This document shows positions 24,014 to 32,073 of a stretch of 36,841 nt of DNA, piece by piece. The stretch is from Desulfobulbaceae bacterium (GTDB lineage: Bacteria; Desulfobacterota; Desulfobulbia; Desulfobulbales; Desulfobulbaceae), in NCBI GenBank assembly GCA_023544645.1, contig JAMJFO010000034.1, positions 1-36,841 on the forward strand. The letters are read 5' to 3'. Every line of letters begins with the position of its first letter. Position 1 is the stretch's first letter. The position numbers and the translations under genes are program-made. The notes below the pieces were generated by a model. It searched no databases, was not told the DNA's origin, and worked only from the letters and a program-made list of their open reading frames with translations.

Positions 24014-25630
24014 TTAATGACCTGCAGCGGGGCAGCGGATTTTGTTGAGTTTTTCGCTGTAGATGAAATTATCATCACGTTCAGGTGTATGACACATCAG
24101 GCACGTTTGTTCATCCGGTTGAGCCGGGCGGAACCGATCCGGCTGCAGCGAATGATCACGGGCCGGACCGTGACAGGCTTCACAGCCGATGGTCTTGTAT
24201 TCCTCTTTCAGGCCGGCCAGCAGGTTTTGATCGATCACACTGTCCTGATCATAGGTGGGCAGAGTGACATGGCAGATCAAACATTCCGGATTGAACTGCT
24301 GGTTTTCCCGCACCAGGGTCTGCCATGCTTTCGCATGAGCTGTCTGCTGCCAGAATTCTGTCTGTGGTTTATGACACGACTGGCATACCTGCCAACCGGC
24401 GAGGTTGGAAAATGCCTGTTGATTAACCTGTGATCTCCGCTGCTGCAGATCCCCCAAGGTGCTCCGGTTGATTTTATTCACCGCAAGCTTGGTCCGGTGG
24501 ATGATTTCACGAACCTCCTGATCTTCCGGCAGGGAAACGGGCAGGCTGATGTAGCTGCTCCTGTAGGTGGCAAGCTGCTCCTCCTCACCCTGCCGGCGTG
24601 CTTCAATCTCTGCCAGTTCGGCGGTCAGCCTGTTTTTTTCCTCCAGCAGCTGTTGGTACTGAGCGTTCTGTTCACCTGGATCGGAACCATACCTTTTTAT
24701 CAGCCGGCCGATCTGCCAGTTAATCCTGTCAAGTCGATCCTTTATCGGCTTGATCCCCGATTGCGCCGACTGTTTCCAGGTGCGGGACGGCTTCCAGTCA
24801 ATGTCAAGGCGGCCGATATGCTTTCCTCGGCTGCCGATCTGGGTAATGAGGGTGTTGCCGAAGAGCTGGGGGGTTTTGTGGGCGGCTGACTGGCCGGATT
24901 GGATAAGAAGATGAATGTCATCGAATCGTTGGGCTATTTCGCGGTTGGTCTGTTCCGGCAGGCTTGACAGCAGGATGACCATGTCGGTCTGGTCCCTGAT
25001 CCGGGCAAGGGTATCCCCCAGCGTCTTTTCCCAGGGGAGAAAGCGGTGACCGGAGTGGTCCTGCTGGCCGGAAACGTCCTGGCTGCGGCCGGTCAGGCCG
25101 AGAATGCCGATGGACAGATCCCCCGCGTTTTTGATAATATACGGCGCAAAAAGGGGTTGCTCGCTATCCGGCTGGACAAGGTTCATTGACAGCCAGGGGA
25201 GCTGCAAGTCCTCCGGCTGCTGGAGAAGAAAAGGGATCCCGGCGACCAGATCCTGCGGCGCCAGGCCAAAGGCGTCATAGCCCATTTCAGCCATGGCCTC
25301 GATTATCCCGCCGGCCTGAACTGTCCTGGCCGTGACCAGCGATGGGGCGAGAACAGGCTGGGCAAAGAGCATGGCTCCTGCGTCAAGAACCAGTTTGGCA
25401 CCGGGTTCTTCCTGTTGTATTTTGTTCAGGATGTAGGCTCTTCTGGACAGACCGCCCATTTGATTCGTGCTTCAGCCGCAGGGTTCGGTTTCGCCCCGAA
25501 TATCGTTGGAATAGAGGATGACCAGTTCGGAGGCATGCGCTGCCGGGGAAGTCATGCTTGTCAGCTGGAGTGATAGAGCCAGAGTCAGTACAAGAAGGCT
25601 GGCCAGGCTGTCAGGTTTTTTGGTGTTCAT
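24014..25630 (-). CDS. Secreted tetraheme cytochrome c with UshA-like domain; apparent selenoprotein (in-frame TGA at 25474-25472)
   Basis: The reading frame from ATG 25630 gives 538 residues if the TGA at codon 53 is read as selenocysteine. Order: signal peptide (1-34, ending SPAAHA); a 5'-nucleotidase/UshA-like metallophosphatase domain (~35-290) starting ELVILYSNDIRGETEPCGU and continuing STNQMGGLSRRAYIL; a coiled coil (~297-357); and a cytochrome c-554-like domain with four CxxCH heme sites at 416, 450, 483 and 510. Homologues, as I recall them, read EPCGC here, so U replaces a Cys. Metal-ligand positions look degenerate (NDxR for NDxH, DAGA for DAGD), so phosphatase activity is doubtful and a redox role more likely. 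Without readthrough the ORF starts at 25459 and lacks any export signal, which is incompatible with heme c attachment. The gene overlaps rarA by 20 bp. Confidence 0.85.
25442..25474 (-). promoter_or_regulatory. Candidate bacterial SECIS element
   Basis: Directly after the UGA (25474-25472) the mRNA can form the stem UGGGC/GUCCA (25458-25454 and 25448-25444) with loop GGUCU. The GGUC starts 18 nt after the UGA, which, as I recall it, is also the spacing and loop sequence of the E. coli fdhF SECIS recognised by SelB. The apical stem has four Watson-Crick pairs and one G-U. The lower stem is weak. Confidence 0.7.
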
Positions 25631-26969
25631 TTTCCAATGCTCGCTGTTGAAGTATTTTTCGCCATTTTACGAGACGATCGCGAATAACCGCTTCATAACC
25701 GCGGGTGGTCGGGTCGTAGTAGGTTCTTCCTGCCAGTTTATCCGGCAGATGGTTCTGGGCAACCAGGGCATCGCGGCTGTCGTGGGCATACTGATAGCCG
25801 CTGCCGTATCCGATGTCCTTCATAAGTTTGGTCGGGGCATTACGCAGGTGCAGGGGAACGGGAAGTGTTCCGGTTTGCCGGATATCCTTGCGCACCTTGT
25901 TGCTGGCCATGTACAGGGCATTGCTTTTGGGTGCGGTGGCAAGGTATGCGGTGACCTGGACAAGCGCCAGTTCTCCCTCCGGGGAGCCGAGAATATGATA
26001 GGCCTCCCTGCCGTTAAGCGCAACCTGTAATGCCTGGGGATCGGCGATGCCTACATCTTCGGAGGCAAACCTGATGAGCCGCCGGGCGATATACAGCGGA
26101 TCTTCTCCTGCTTCAAGCATGCGGCCCAACCAGTAAAGCGCCCCGTCAGGATCGCTGTCGCGCAGGCTTTTATGCAGGGCCGAGATCTGGTTGTAGTGCT
26201 CCTCTCCCCCTGTGTCATAGCGCAGATTCCGGTGCTGCCCAGCTTCCCGGATAAGCTCCGGAGTGATGATAATCTCCGCGTCTTCCGGTTCCTCCCCGTC
26301 TCCTTCCAGGGCAAGAACAGCAGCGGTTTCCAGGCAGTTCAGGGCGCGGCGGCTGTCTCCGTCGGCATACTGGATGAGTGAATTGATGCCCTCATCTTCA
26401 AGGAGAAAATTGTACTTGCCCAAGCCGTTTTTGTGGTCGGCAAGGGCCCGGAGAATGATGGATCTGATGTTGTCCGGCGTAAGGGGTTCGAGCACCAGTG
26501 TCTGGCAGCGGGAAAGCAGGGGGGCGATGACGTTGAAGGAGGGGTTTTCCGTAGTCGCTCCGATCAGGGTCAGTAGGCCGCTCTCCACATGGGGAAGGAA
26601 CGCGTCCTGCTGTCCCTTGTTGAACCGGTGGATTTCATCAACAAAGAGCACCGTGCCGCGGCCTGCCGCTCTTTTTTTTTCAGCCCCGTCAACGATCAGA
26701 CGGATTTCTTTGACTCCGGAAAGCACTGCGGAGAAGAATACGAAATCCGCCTCGACCGATCGGGCCAGGATGTTTGCAAGAGTTGTTTTGCCGGACCCGG
26801 GAGGACCCCAGAGGAGAAGGGACGGAAGTTTTCGACTCAGCATCAGCTGGTGCAGAAGACGGCCCGGAGCCACCAGGTGTTCCTGGCCGAAAAAATCTTC
26901 CAGGGAGGATGGGCGCACACGTTCTGCAAGCGGTGTGTTGAATTGGAGTTGTCCGGTCATATCAGTCAT
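25611..26969 (-). CDS. rarA: Replication-associated recombination protein A (RarA/MgsA AAA+ ATPase)
   Basis: The 452-residue AAA+ ATPase of the RarA/WRNIP1 family acts at stalled replication forks and is related to clamp loaders. It shows Walker A GPPGSGKTT (Gly55-Thr62), Walker B VLFVDEIHRFNK (Asp111, Glu112), sensor 1 IGATTENPSF, the arginine-finger region LLSRCQTL, sensor 2 DGDSRRALNCLE, and a C-terminal tetramerisation domain ending YEAVIRDRLVKW. The length is normal for the family. A second ATG at 26960 (MTGQLQFN) may be the true start, because a good promoter ends two bases before the first ATG. Its 3' end overlaps the cytochrome gene, which is therefore probably co-transcribed and translationally coupled, an odd pairing functionally. 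Confidence 0.94.
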   Translation of the reverse strand: MTDMTGQLQFNTPLAERVRPSSLEDFFGQEHLVAPGRLLHQLMLSRKLPSLLLWGPPGSGKTTLANILARSVEADFVFFSAVLSGVKEIRLIVDGAEKKRAAGRGTVLFVDEIHRFNKGQQDAFLPHVESGLLTLIGATTENPSFNVIAPLLSRCQTLVLEPLTPDNIRSIILRALADHKNGLGKYNFLLEDEGINSLIQYADGDSRRALNCLETAAVLALEGDGEEPEDAEIIITPELIREAGQHRNLRYDTGGEEHYNQISALHKSLRDSDPDGALYWLGRMLEAGEDPLYIARRLIRFASEDVGIADPQALQVALNGREAYHILGSPEGELALVQVTAYLATAPKSNALYMASNKVRKDIRQTGTLPVPLHLRNAPTKLMKDIGYGSGYQYAHDSRDALVAQNHLPDKLAGRTYYDPTTRGYEAVIRDRLVKWRKILQQRALENEHQKT

Positions 26970-26971
26970 TC

Positions 26972-27000
26972 ATTATGGTCATAAATACGTGTATAGTCAA
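26972..27000 (-). promoter_or_regulatory. Candidate sigma-70 promoter of rarA
   Basis: On the minus strand, TTGACT (27000-26995) and CATAAT (26977-26972) are separated by exactly 17 bp, each matching consensus at 5 of 6 positions. The predicted transcription start (~26965) falls just inside the longest rarA frame. Translation would then begin at ATG 26960 with almost no leader. Confidence 0.5.
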
Positions 27001-27052
27001 GCAGTGAAGAGTGAGGGAATATACATGTACGTCCCGCATTTTCTTGCGCCGG

Positions 27053-27081
27053 TTCATCGCGAGTGGTAGAAATGATATAAT
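27053..27081 (+). promoter_or_regulatory. Candidate sigma-70 promoter of the adenylate cyclase gene
   Basis: A perfect -10 TATAAT (27076-27081) lies 17 bp after a weak -35 TTCATC (27053-27058). The leader to the ATG at 27118 would be about 30 nt. Confidence 0.45.
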
Positions 27082-27117
27082 ATTACAGCTTAAAACATGC
27101 CATGCCATGCGCTATAG

Positions 27118-28683
27118 ATGAAGTTTAATAATATTTTACTTGTCAGCACGGACCAGTCCGACATCAGGGAAATCAAGGATGCCCTGGTTGAGCACGAGGT
27201 GCTGGTCTGTTCGTATCAGCGCGAAGCAGTTCAGCTGTGCAGGGAGCAGGAGGTTCTCCTGGTGATCGTCGAAGAGGAGCTTCCCGGCTACAGCGGCAGT
27301 CAGCTTTTTGAAGAGCTGAAGGAACAGCGTCCATGGCTCGCCGGGGTGCTCATATCCGAGAAAGCCGACGAAGATCTGCTGCGCAGGGCTCTGGAGATCG
27401 GTTTTACCGGTCTGCTTGAAAAACCCCTTGAACCGGTCAAACTGCTGCAGCGAATTTACCGCGCCATAGAATCAGCAGCCCTGCAGGAGGAAAACACCCG
27501 TCTGCGCACGCTCCTGCCCCTGTACAATTTCGGGGAGAAGTTTCTTAATTCGACAACGGATCAGGAAGTATTTGACAGCCTGCTTGATGTGGTGGCGGAA
27601 GTCACCAGAGCCAGCAGGATATCGGTAATGTGGTATATGGAAAAGGAGGATTGCCTCCGGATTGTTGCTTCACACGGTATTGATGCCGACCTTGCCCGGT
27701 CCATCCGGGTAAAGCCGGGAGATCAGGTGGCCGGATGGGTCTATCAGAAAGGCAAGCCGGTCATTCTCAACAGGAATTCCCAGGACCAGTCCATTTTTGC
27801 GCCCCTTCTGCAGCGCCAGGATGTATCGGCCGCGGTTTCTTTTCCGATCACCATGCGCGGCAAGATCCTGGGGGTCCTCAACATCAGTCAGCAGAACGAA
27901 GATGCCAGGTTCAGCGAATCTGACATAGAGATGCTGGCGGTGATCTGCAGTCAGGCGTCAATGGCCCTTGCCAATGTCCGCTACCGGTCGGTGATGGAAG
28001 AGAAAACACGGACGCGGACAATTTTTCAGCAGTATGTTTCACCCGAGGTCGCGGAGCTGCTTATATCAAGCGGCACAGATCTGGTGGGGGTAGGCGAGAT
28101 AAAAAAAGTCACTGTTTTTTTTGCCGATATCCGTGAATCAACCACCCTGGTTCAGCTTCTTCCGCTTAAAGAACTGCGGGCATTTCTCAACGAATTTTTT
28201 CATATTTTCACTGACGGCATATTTCACGGCAAGGGAACGGTGGATAAGTTCATGGGGGATGCCGTGCTGGCCATATTCGGCGCTCCCGTTGACCTGGAAA
28301 ATCAGAATCTGGCGGCGATCCGGGCCGCCATGGATATCAGGCAGCGGTTTCTGCAGCTGAAAAGTGAATGGATTGTCCGCCACGAGGAATTCAAGCTCGT
28401 TGACCTGGCAGTTGGTGTGGCCTGCGGCGAGGTGTTTATTGGTAATGTCGGTTCATCAAACCGTTTTGATTATACGGTTATCGGTATGCCCGTCAATGTC
28501 GCGCAAAGAATTGCCGCTGCTTCTCCATCCGGCGCCATTCATATAACCGGGGAGGTGGTGCAGGAGGTGAGGGAGTATTTTGATATTGCAGAGGTCGGCA
28601 CCATGCGGCTCCGCGGTGTAAAGAATTTTGTGCCTGTTTATGCAGTAGGGAAAGAAAAGTTTGTGCAGCAAAGAAAAAAGTGA
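27118..28683 (+). CDS. Class III adenylate/guanylate cyclase with pseudo-receiver and GAF domains
   Basis: The 521-residue cytoplasmic protein has a receiver-like domain (~4-118), a GAF domain (~145-290) and a class III cyclase domain (~325-510). The cyclase keeps both metal Asp residues (Asp337 in FFADIREST and Asp381 in KFMGDAVLAIFG), Lys377 for base selection, and NVAQR (Asn460, Arg464), so it should be active, most likely making cAMP. The receiver domain has Glu52 (IVEEELPGYSG) where the phosphorylated Asp should be, while Asp12, Ser80 and Lys102 are kept. It may therefore be locked or sense something other than phosphorylation. The GAF domain may bind a small ligand. There is no clear ribosome-binding site. 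It is convergent with the PilZ cluster. Confidence 0.9.
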   Translation: MKFNNILLVSTDQSDIREIKDALVEHEVLVCSYQREAVQLCREQEVLLVIVEEELPGYSGSQLFEELKEQRPWLAGVLISEKADEDLLRRALEIGFTGLLEKPLEPVKLLQRIYRAIESAALQEENTRLRTLLPLYNFGEKFLNSTTDQEVFDSLLDVVAEVTRASRISVMWYMEKEDCLRIVASHGIDADLARSIRVKPGDQVAGWVYQKGKPVILNRNSQDQSIFAPLLQRQDVSAAVSFPITMRGKILGVLNISQQNEDARFSESDIEMLAVICSQASMALANVRYRSVMEEKTRTRTIFQQYVSPEVAELLISSGTDLVGVGEIKKVTVFFADIRESTTLVQLLPLKELRAFLNEFFHIFTDGIFHGKGTVDKFMGDAVLAIFGAPVDLENQNLAAIRAAMDIRQRFLQLKSEWIVRHEEFKLVDLAVGVACGEVFIGNVGSSNRFDYTVIGMPVNVAQRIAAASPSGAIHITGEVVQEVREYFDIAEVGTMRLRGVKNFVPVYAVGKEKFVQQRKK

Positions 28684-28741
28684 TTTTCCGGAGAATCCCG
28701 GATCAGTTTTATGGGAAACGGACAGCACGGGCCGATAGGGG

Positions 28742-29188
28742 CTATTTGTTCGGCAGGGGATTGGCCAATGAAGACCAGAGTTCATCCCTGTCCTTCTGTT
28801 TTTTCATCAACTCTTTTTCCAGACGTTGCATTTTTTCTCCTTCGGGACTGAGAAGAAAGTTCACGCCCATACGAAAAGCCTTGATCTCCTCTATCTGGAA
28901 AGGATTGATCCACACAGGCCGGCAGGGGATGACAAGGTTGCACAGCTCCGGGGGAATATTGATATGCAGTTCAAGGATCGACTCTTCATTGTCCATGGTG
29001 GAATGGTAGACATGATAGTTTCGCTGCAGAACCTGGGTCATGAGAAGGCAGGCCCCATGTCTGGAAATATCGATTATCCTGCCGGAAAAAGGGCCCACCG
29101 TCTCGCCACTTTCTCCTCCGGGCACAGCAAAAACCGAGATAGGAAGGAAGTCGGCATACCGCTTTGAACGCCGCAGATCAGTATTCAT
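28742..29188 (-). CDS. PilZ domain protein (fourth of a tandem set)
   Basis: The 148-residue protein begins MNTDLRRSKRYADFLPISVF. It has both c-di-GMP contacts of PilZ domains: R-x3-R in RRSKR near residues 6-10, and D-x-S-x2-G in IIDISRHGA. The shared middle motif HVYHSTMDNEES and the PVWINPF strand are common to all four paralogues here. It is the only member with a C-terminal extension, a charged helix (EKMQRLEKELMKKQKDRDEL) probably forming a coiled coil for dimerisation or partner binding. Its start overlaps the preceding stop by 4 bp (ATGA), so it is translationally coupled. As a small single-domain protein it would act as a c-di-GMP-dependent adaptor. Confidence 0.84.
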   Translation of the reverse strand: MNTDLRRSKRYADFLPISVFAVPGGESGETVGPFSGRIIDISRHGACLLMTQVLQRNYHVYHSTMDNEESILELHINIPPELCNLVIPCRPVWINPFQIEEIKAFRMGVNFLLSPEGEKMQRLEKELMKKQKDRDELWSSLANPLPNK

Positions 29189-29577
29189 CGTTTACGCACT
29201 ACCTGTTCTAAATGGCTCATTTCTTCATTGTCGGCATCATCAAGGAATTCAATGCCGATCTTGAAGGCACGAAAATCACCTTCACGGAAGATGTCCATCC
29301 ACACCGGTTGACCGGTAATCTTGCAGTTAATTATTTCCGGCTGGATATTGATCGTCAGCTGGATGCAGGAGTTGTCCTTTTCCTTGGTCGAATAAAAGAG
29401 GTGAAAGGAGTTCTCAATGACCTGGGACATCAGCAGGCAGGCTCCATGACGGGAGATGTTGATTATCCTGCCTGGCAACGGCCCGGCCAGCACTTCGTTG
29501 CATTCGCTGTCCATGGCCGCAACATCAATGGGCAGGAAACGGTTGTAACGTTTTGAACTACGCAATTCGTGAGTCAT
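29185..29577 (-). CDS. PilZ domain protein (third of a tandem set)
   Basis: The 130-residue single-domain protein begins MTHELRSSKRYNRFLPIDVA, with R-x3-R (RSSKR) and N-x-S-x2-G in IINISRHGACLL, so c-di-GMP binding should be retained. The paralogue-specific FHLFYSTKEKDNS and PVWMDIFREGDF segments follow. Both ends overlap the neighbouring genes by 4 bp (ATGA at 29185-29188 and at 29574-29577). It differs from its neighbours mainly at the N-terminal loop and the C-terminal tail, where partner specificity may lie. Confidence 0.84.
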   Translation of the reverse strand: MTHELRSSKRYNRFLPIDVAAMDSECNEVLAGPLPGRIINISRHGACLLMSQVIENSFHLFYSTKEKDNSCIQLTINIQPEIINCKITGQPVWMDIFREGDFRAFKIGIEFLDDADNEEMSHLEQVVRKR

Positions 29578-29966
29578 ATCTCGTCGGCCAGCCTGTTGAT
29601 TGCCCGTAATAGATTCTTGTCAATGGTGTTGACAAAGTCCACGCCCATTTTAAAAAACTTGATGTCGTCCATTTTAGCAGCGTTCAGCCAGACCGGCTGC
29701 GCCGAAATGATAATGGGCCCAGGATCTGTAGGGGTGTTGATATGCAGGGAGAGATTAATGGAATCATTCTCCCTGGTCGAGTGGAAGATATGGAAGGACT
29801 CCATCATAACCTGGGTCATGAGCAGGCAGGCTCCGTGATTGGATATATCCACAACTCTCGCGGAAAAGGGCCCAGCGACCTGGGAGTCGTCATCATTGTT
29901 CCGCGCATAAACGGAAATGGGTAGAAAATCTGTAAGCCGGCTTGATCGTCTCGGTTCGGAATTCAT
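29574..29966 (-). CDS. PilZ domain protein (second of a tandem set)
   Basis: The 130-residue protein begins MNSEPRRSSRLTDFLPISVY, with R-x3-R (RRSSR) and D-x-S-x2-G in VVDISNHGACLL. Asn replaces the Arg found in the other three members inside the second motif (SNHG versus SRHG), at a variable position. It has the shared FHIFHSTREND and PVWLNAAKMDDIKFFKMGVDF segments. It overlaps the gene on each side by 4 bp. Binding to c-di-GMP is predicted from the motifs, not shown. Confidence 0.84.
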   Translation of the reverse strand: MNSEPRRSSRLTDFLPISVYARNNDDDSQVAGPFSARVVDISNHGACLLMTQVMMESFHIFHSTRENDSINLSLHINTPTDPGPIIISAQPVWLNAAKMDDIKFFKMGVDFVNTIDKNLLRAINRLADEI

Positions 29967-30367
29967 TGCTTGTCCACGATATCAAACATGTTGTCAATGA
30001 TAATATCTGCCTGGTCTGTTTCCGTGCCGGAAGTGAAATCAACCCCCATTTTAAAGGCTCGGATATCATCAAGGATAAACGGGTCCATCCATATGGGGCG
30101 GGCGGCCAGCATGAATACGTCCAAACCGGGATCCATGCCCCCGCGGATCTCCAGGCGTATTGAATCCTTTTTGCTCGTTGAACGGTAAACGTCGCAGGCT
30201 TCCGGTGCGCCGAGGGGCATGAGCAGACAGGCGCCGTGTCGTGAGATATTGATTATCCTGCCGACAGACGAATCTGCCTCCCCGTTGCCGTTCACTTGGT
30301 TGCGGGCCAGAATGCTGACAGCAATAAAATCATTGTAACGCTTGGAACGACGTAGATCACTATTCAT
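29963..30367 (-). CDS. PilZ domain protein (first of a tandem set)
   Basis: The 134-residue protein begins MNSDLRRSKRYNDFIAVSIL, with Arg6-x3-Arg10 and N-x-S-x2-G in IINISRHGACLL. It is the most divergent of the four in the middle (DVYRSTSKKDSIRLEIRG) and has an acidic C-terminal tail (TETDQADIIIDNMFDIVDK). It is the first gene of the minus-strand cluster, so the operon promoter should lie in 30368-30595, shared with the divergent aldehyde dehydrogenase gene. I see no strong Shine-Dalgarno before its ATG. Confidence 0.84.
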   Translation of the reverse strand: MNSDLRRSKRYNDFIAVSILARNQVNGNGEADSSVGRIINISRHGACLLMPLGAPEACDVYRSTSKKDSIRLEIRGGMDPGLDVFMLAARPIWMDPFILDDIRAFKMGVDFTSGTETDQADIIIDNMFDIVDKQ

Positions 30368-30595
30368 TATCCGGTATCAAAAAATGTTAATTTGTTGCCC
30401 CATGGAAGATCCGCTTGAAAAGGTCAATGAAAATGGTACATTGTTTCTGCTTCAGCTTTGAACGTAGAATTGATTATTTATATTCAGATTAACATGTTAT
30501 TAGCATATTTCCATATTTTCACAAACAAAAAAACTTTGTGCCCGGACATGGAGTGCACAATCCACGGGTAAAGGTTTACGCAGCGAGGACGCACA

Positions 30596-32059
30596 ATGCA
30601 GTTACAGGAACCTGATATTTTTAGAGAAAATTGCCTGGTCAATGGTCAGTGGATCGATGCCGCGGACGGCAGGACATTCGAGGTGCACAATCCGGCGACA
30701 GGCGAACTGGTTGGAACCGTTGCCGCACTGGGACGCAAAGAGGTTAAAAAGGCTGTTGCCGCCGCTGCCGGCGCTTATCCCGCATGGCGGGAGATGACGG
30801 CCAAGCAGCGTTCAGTGATTCTGCGGCGCTGGTATGATCTTATCATGGCCCATCAGGAAGACCTGGCCGTGATCATGACCACGGAGCAGGGCAAGCCCCT
30901 GGCCGAGTCCCGGGGGGAGATCTCGTATGCCGCATCCTATGTTGAGTGGTTTGCCGAGGAAGGGAAAAGGGTTTACGGTGACACCATTCCGATGGGCCAG
31001 CCGGGAAAACGCATCGTGGTATTAAAGGAGCCCGTCGGCGTCTGCGCGGCTATAACCCCGTGGAATTTTCCTTCGGCCATGATAACCCGCAAAGTTGCTC
31101 CGGCGCTGGCCGCCGGGTGCACCGTTGTGGTGAAACCGGCCGCCCAGACACCTTTTTCCGCCCTCGCCCTGGCAGTGCTTGCTGAAAAGGCCGGAGTTCC
31201 GCCGGGCGTGTTGAATGTTCTCTGCGGCCCGGCAGCGGAAATCGGCGCGGAGCTGACTGAAAATCCCCTGGTGCGGAAACTCAGCTTCACCGGCTCAACC
31301 GAAGTGGGCAAGACCCTGATGCGTGCCTGCGCGGGAACCATGAAAAAAATTTCCCTGGAGCTGGGCGGTCATGCGCCGTTTATTGTATTTGATGATGCAG
31401 ATCTGGACGAAGCCGTTGAAGGCGCCATTGCCTCAAAATACCGGAACAGCGGCCAGACCTGTGTCTGCGCAAACCGGCTGCTTGTCCAGCGCGGGATATA
31501 CGAGGAGTTTGCCGGCAGGCTGGTCGAGGCCGTTACTTCCCAGCTGAAGGTTGGAGATGGGTTTGACAGTGGTGTCAACCAGGGGCCGCTCATCGATCTC
31601 AATGCCGTGAAAAAGGTCGAGGATCATATCGAAGATGCCGTCAGCAAGGGTGCGCGGATAGCCTGCGGCGGAAAACGCTCAAGCCGCCAGGGGTTCTTTT
31701 TCGAGCCGACTATCCTTCTTGACGTCACCTCCGATATGATCATCAGTCGAGAGGAGACATTCGGACCGGTCGCGCCCCTTTACGTCTTTGACACTGAAGA
31801 AGAAGCGGTGGCCCTGGCCAACGATACGCCCTACGGACTGGCTTCCTATTTTTTCAGCAGTAATGTGGGTCGTGTGTGGCGGGTGGCGGAAGCGCTGGAA
31901 TACGGCATGGTGGGCATCAATACTGGAATCATGTCGGCCGAATCAGCTCCCTTCGGCGGCATGAAGGAGTCCGGTGTCGGCCGGGAAGGATCAAAGTACG
32001 GTATCGAGGAGTACCTGGAAATCAAGTATCTCTGTCTGGGAGGGCTGGAAAAAAAGTAA
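30596..32059 (+). CDS. gabD: NAD(P)-dependent succinate-semialdehyde dehydrogenase-type aldehyde dehydrogenase
   Basis: The 487-residue aldehyde dehydrogenase has the coenzyme site TPWNFPSAMITRKVAPALAA, FTGSTEVGK for NAD(P) binding, the general base Glu255 in LELGGHAPF, and the catalytic thiol Cys289 in NSGQTCVCANR. ETFGPVAPLY and the C-terminal PFGGMKESGVGREG are typical of the GabD subgroup. It would oxidise succinate semialdehyde to succinate, although related enzymes accept glutarate semialdehyde or short aldehydes. The second Cys, two residues after the nucleophile, matches the redox-switch Cys of some GabD enzymes. No GABA transaminase gene is adjacent. It is convergent with folE2, with 14 bp between the stops. 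Confidence 0.9.
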   Translation: MQLQEPDIFRENCLVNGQWIDAADGRTFEVHNPATGELVGTVAALGRKEVKKAVAAAAGAYPAWREMTAKQRSVILRRWYDLIMAHQEDLAVIMTTEQGKPLAESRGEISYAASYVEWFAEEGKRVYGDTIPMGQPGKRIVVLKEPVGVCAAITPWNFPSAMITRKVAPALAAGCTVVVKPAAQTPFSALALAVLAEKAGVPPGVLNVLCGPAAEIGAELTENPLVRKLSFTGSTEVGKTLMRACAGTMKKISLELGGHAPFIVFDDADLDEAVEGAIASKYRNSGQTCVCANRLLVQRGIYEEFAGRLVEAVTSQLKVGDGFDSGVNQGPLIDLNAVKKVEDHIEDAVSKGARIACGGKRSSRQGFFFEPTILLDVTSDMIISREETFGPVAPLYVFDTEEEAVALANDTPYGLASYFFSSNVGRVWRVAEALEYGMVGINTGIMSAESAPFGGMKESGVGREGSKYGIEEYLEIKYLCLGGLEKK

Positions 32060-32073
32060 CGCGGCCGCCTGGA

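Noticed and set aside
25472-25474. TGA as a true stop making the cytochrome gene a pseudogene
   Set aside because: The frame is otherwise intact on both sides over 538 codons, the TGA falls exactly at a motif Cys position, and a SECIS-like hairpin follows, so selenocysteine explains the data better than decay.
28687-28704. TCCGG/CCGGA hairpin after the cyclase gene as a terminator
   Set aside because: The stem is only 5 bp and is not followed by a T-run, so it does not meet terminator criteria.
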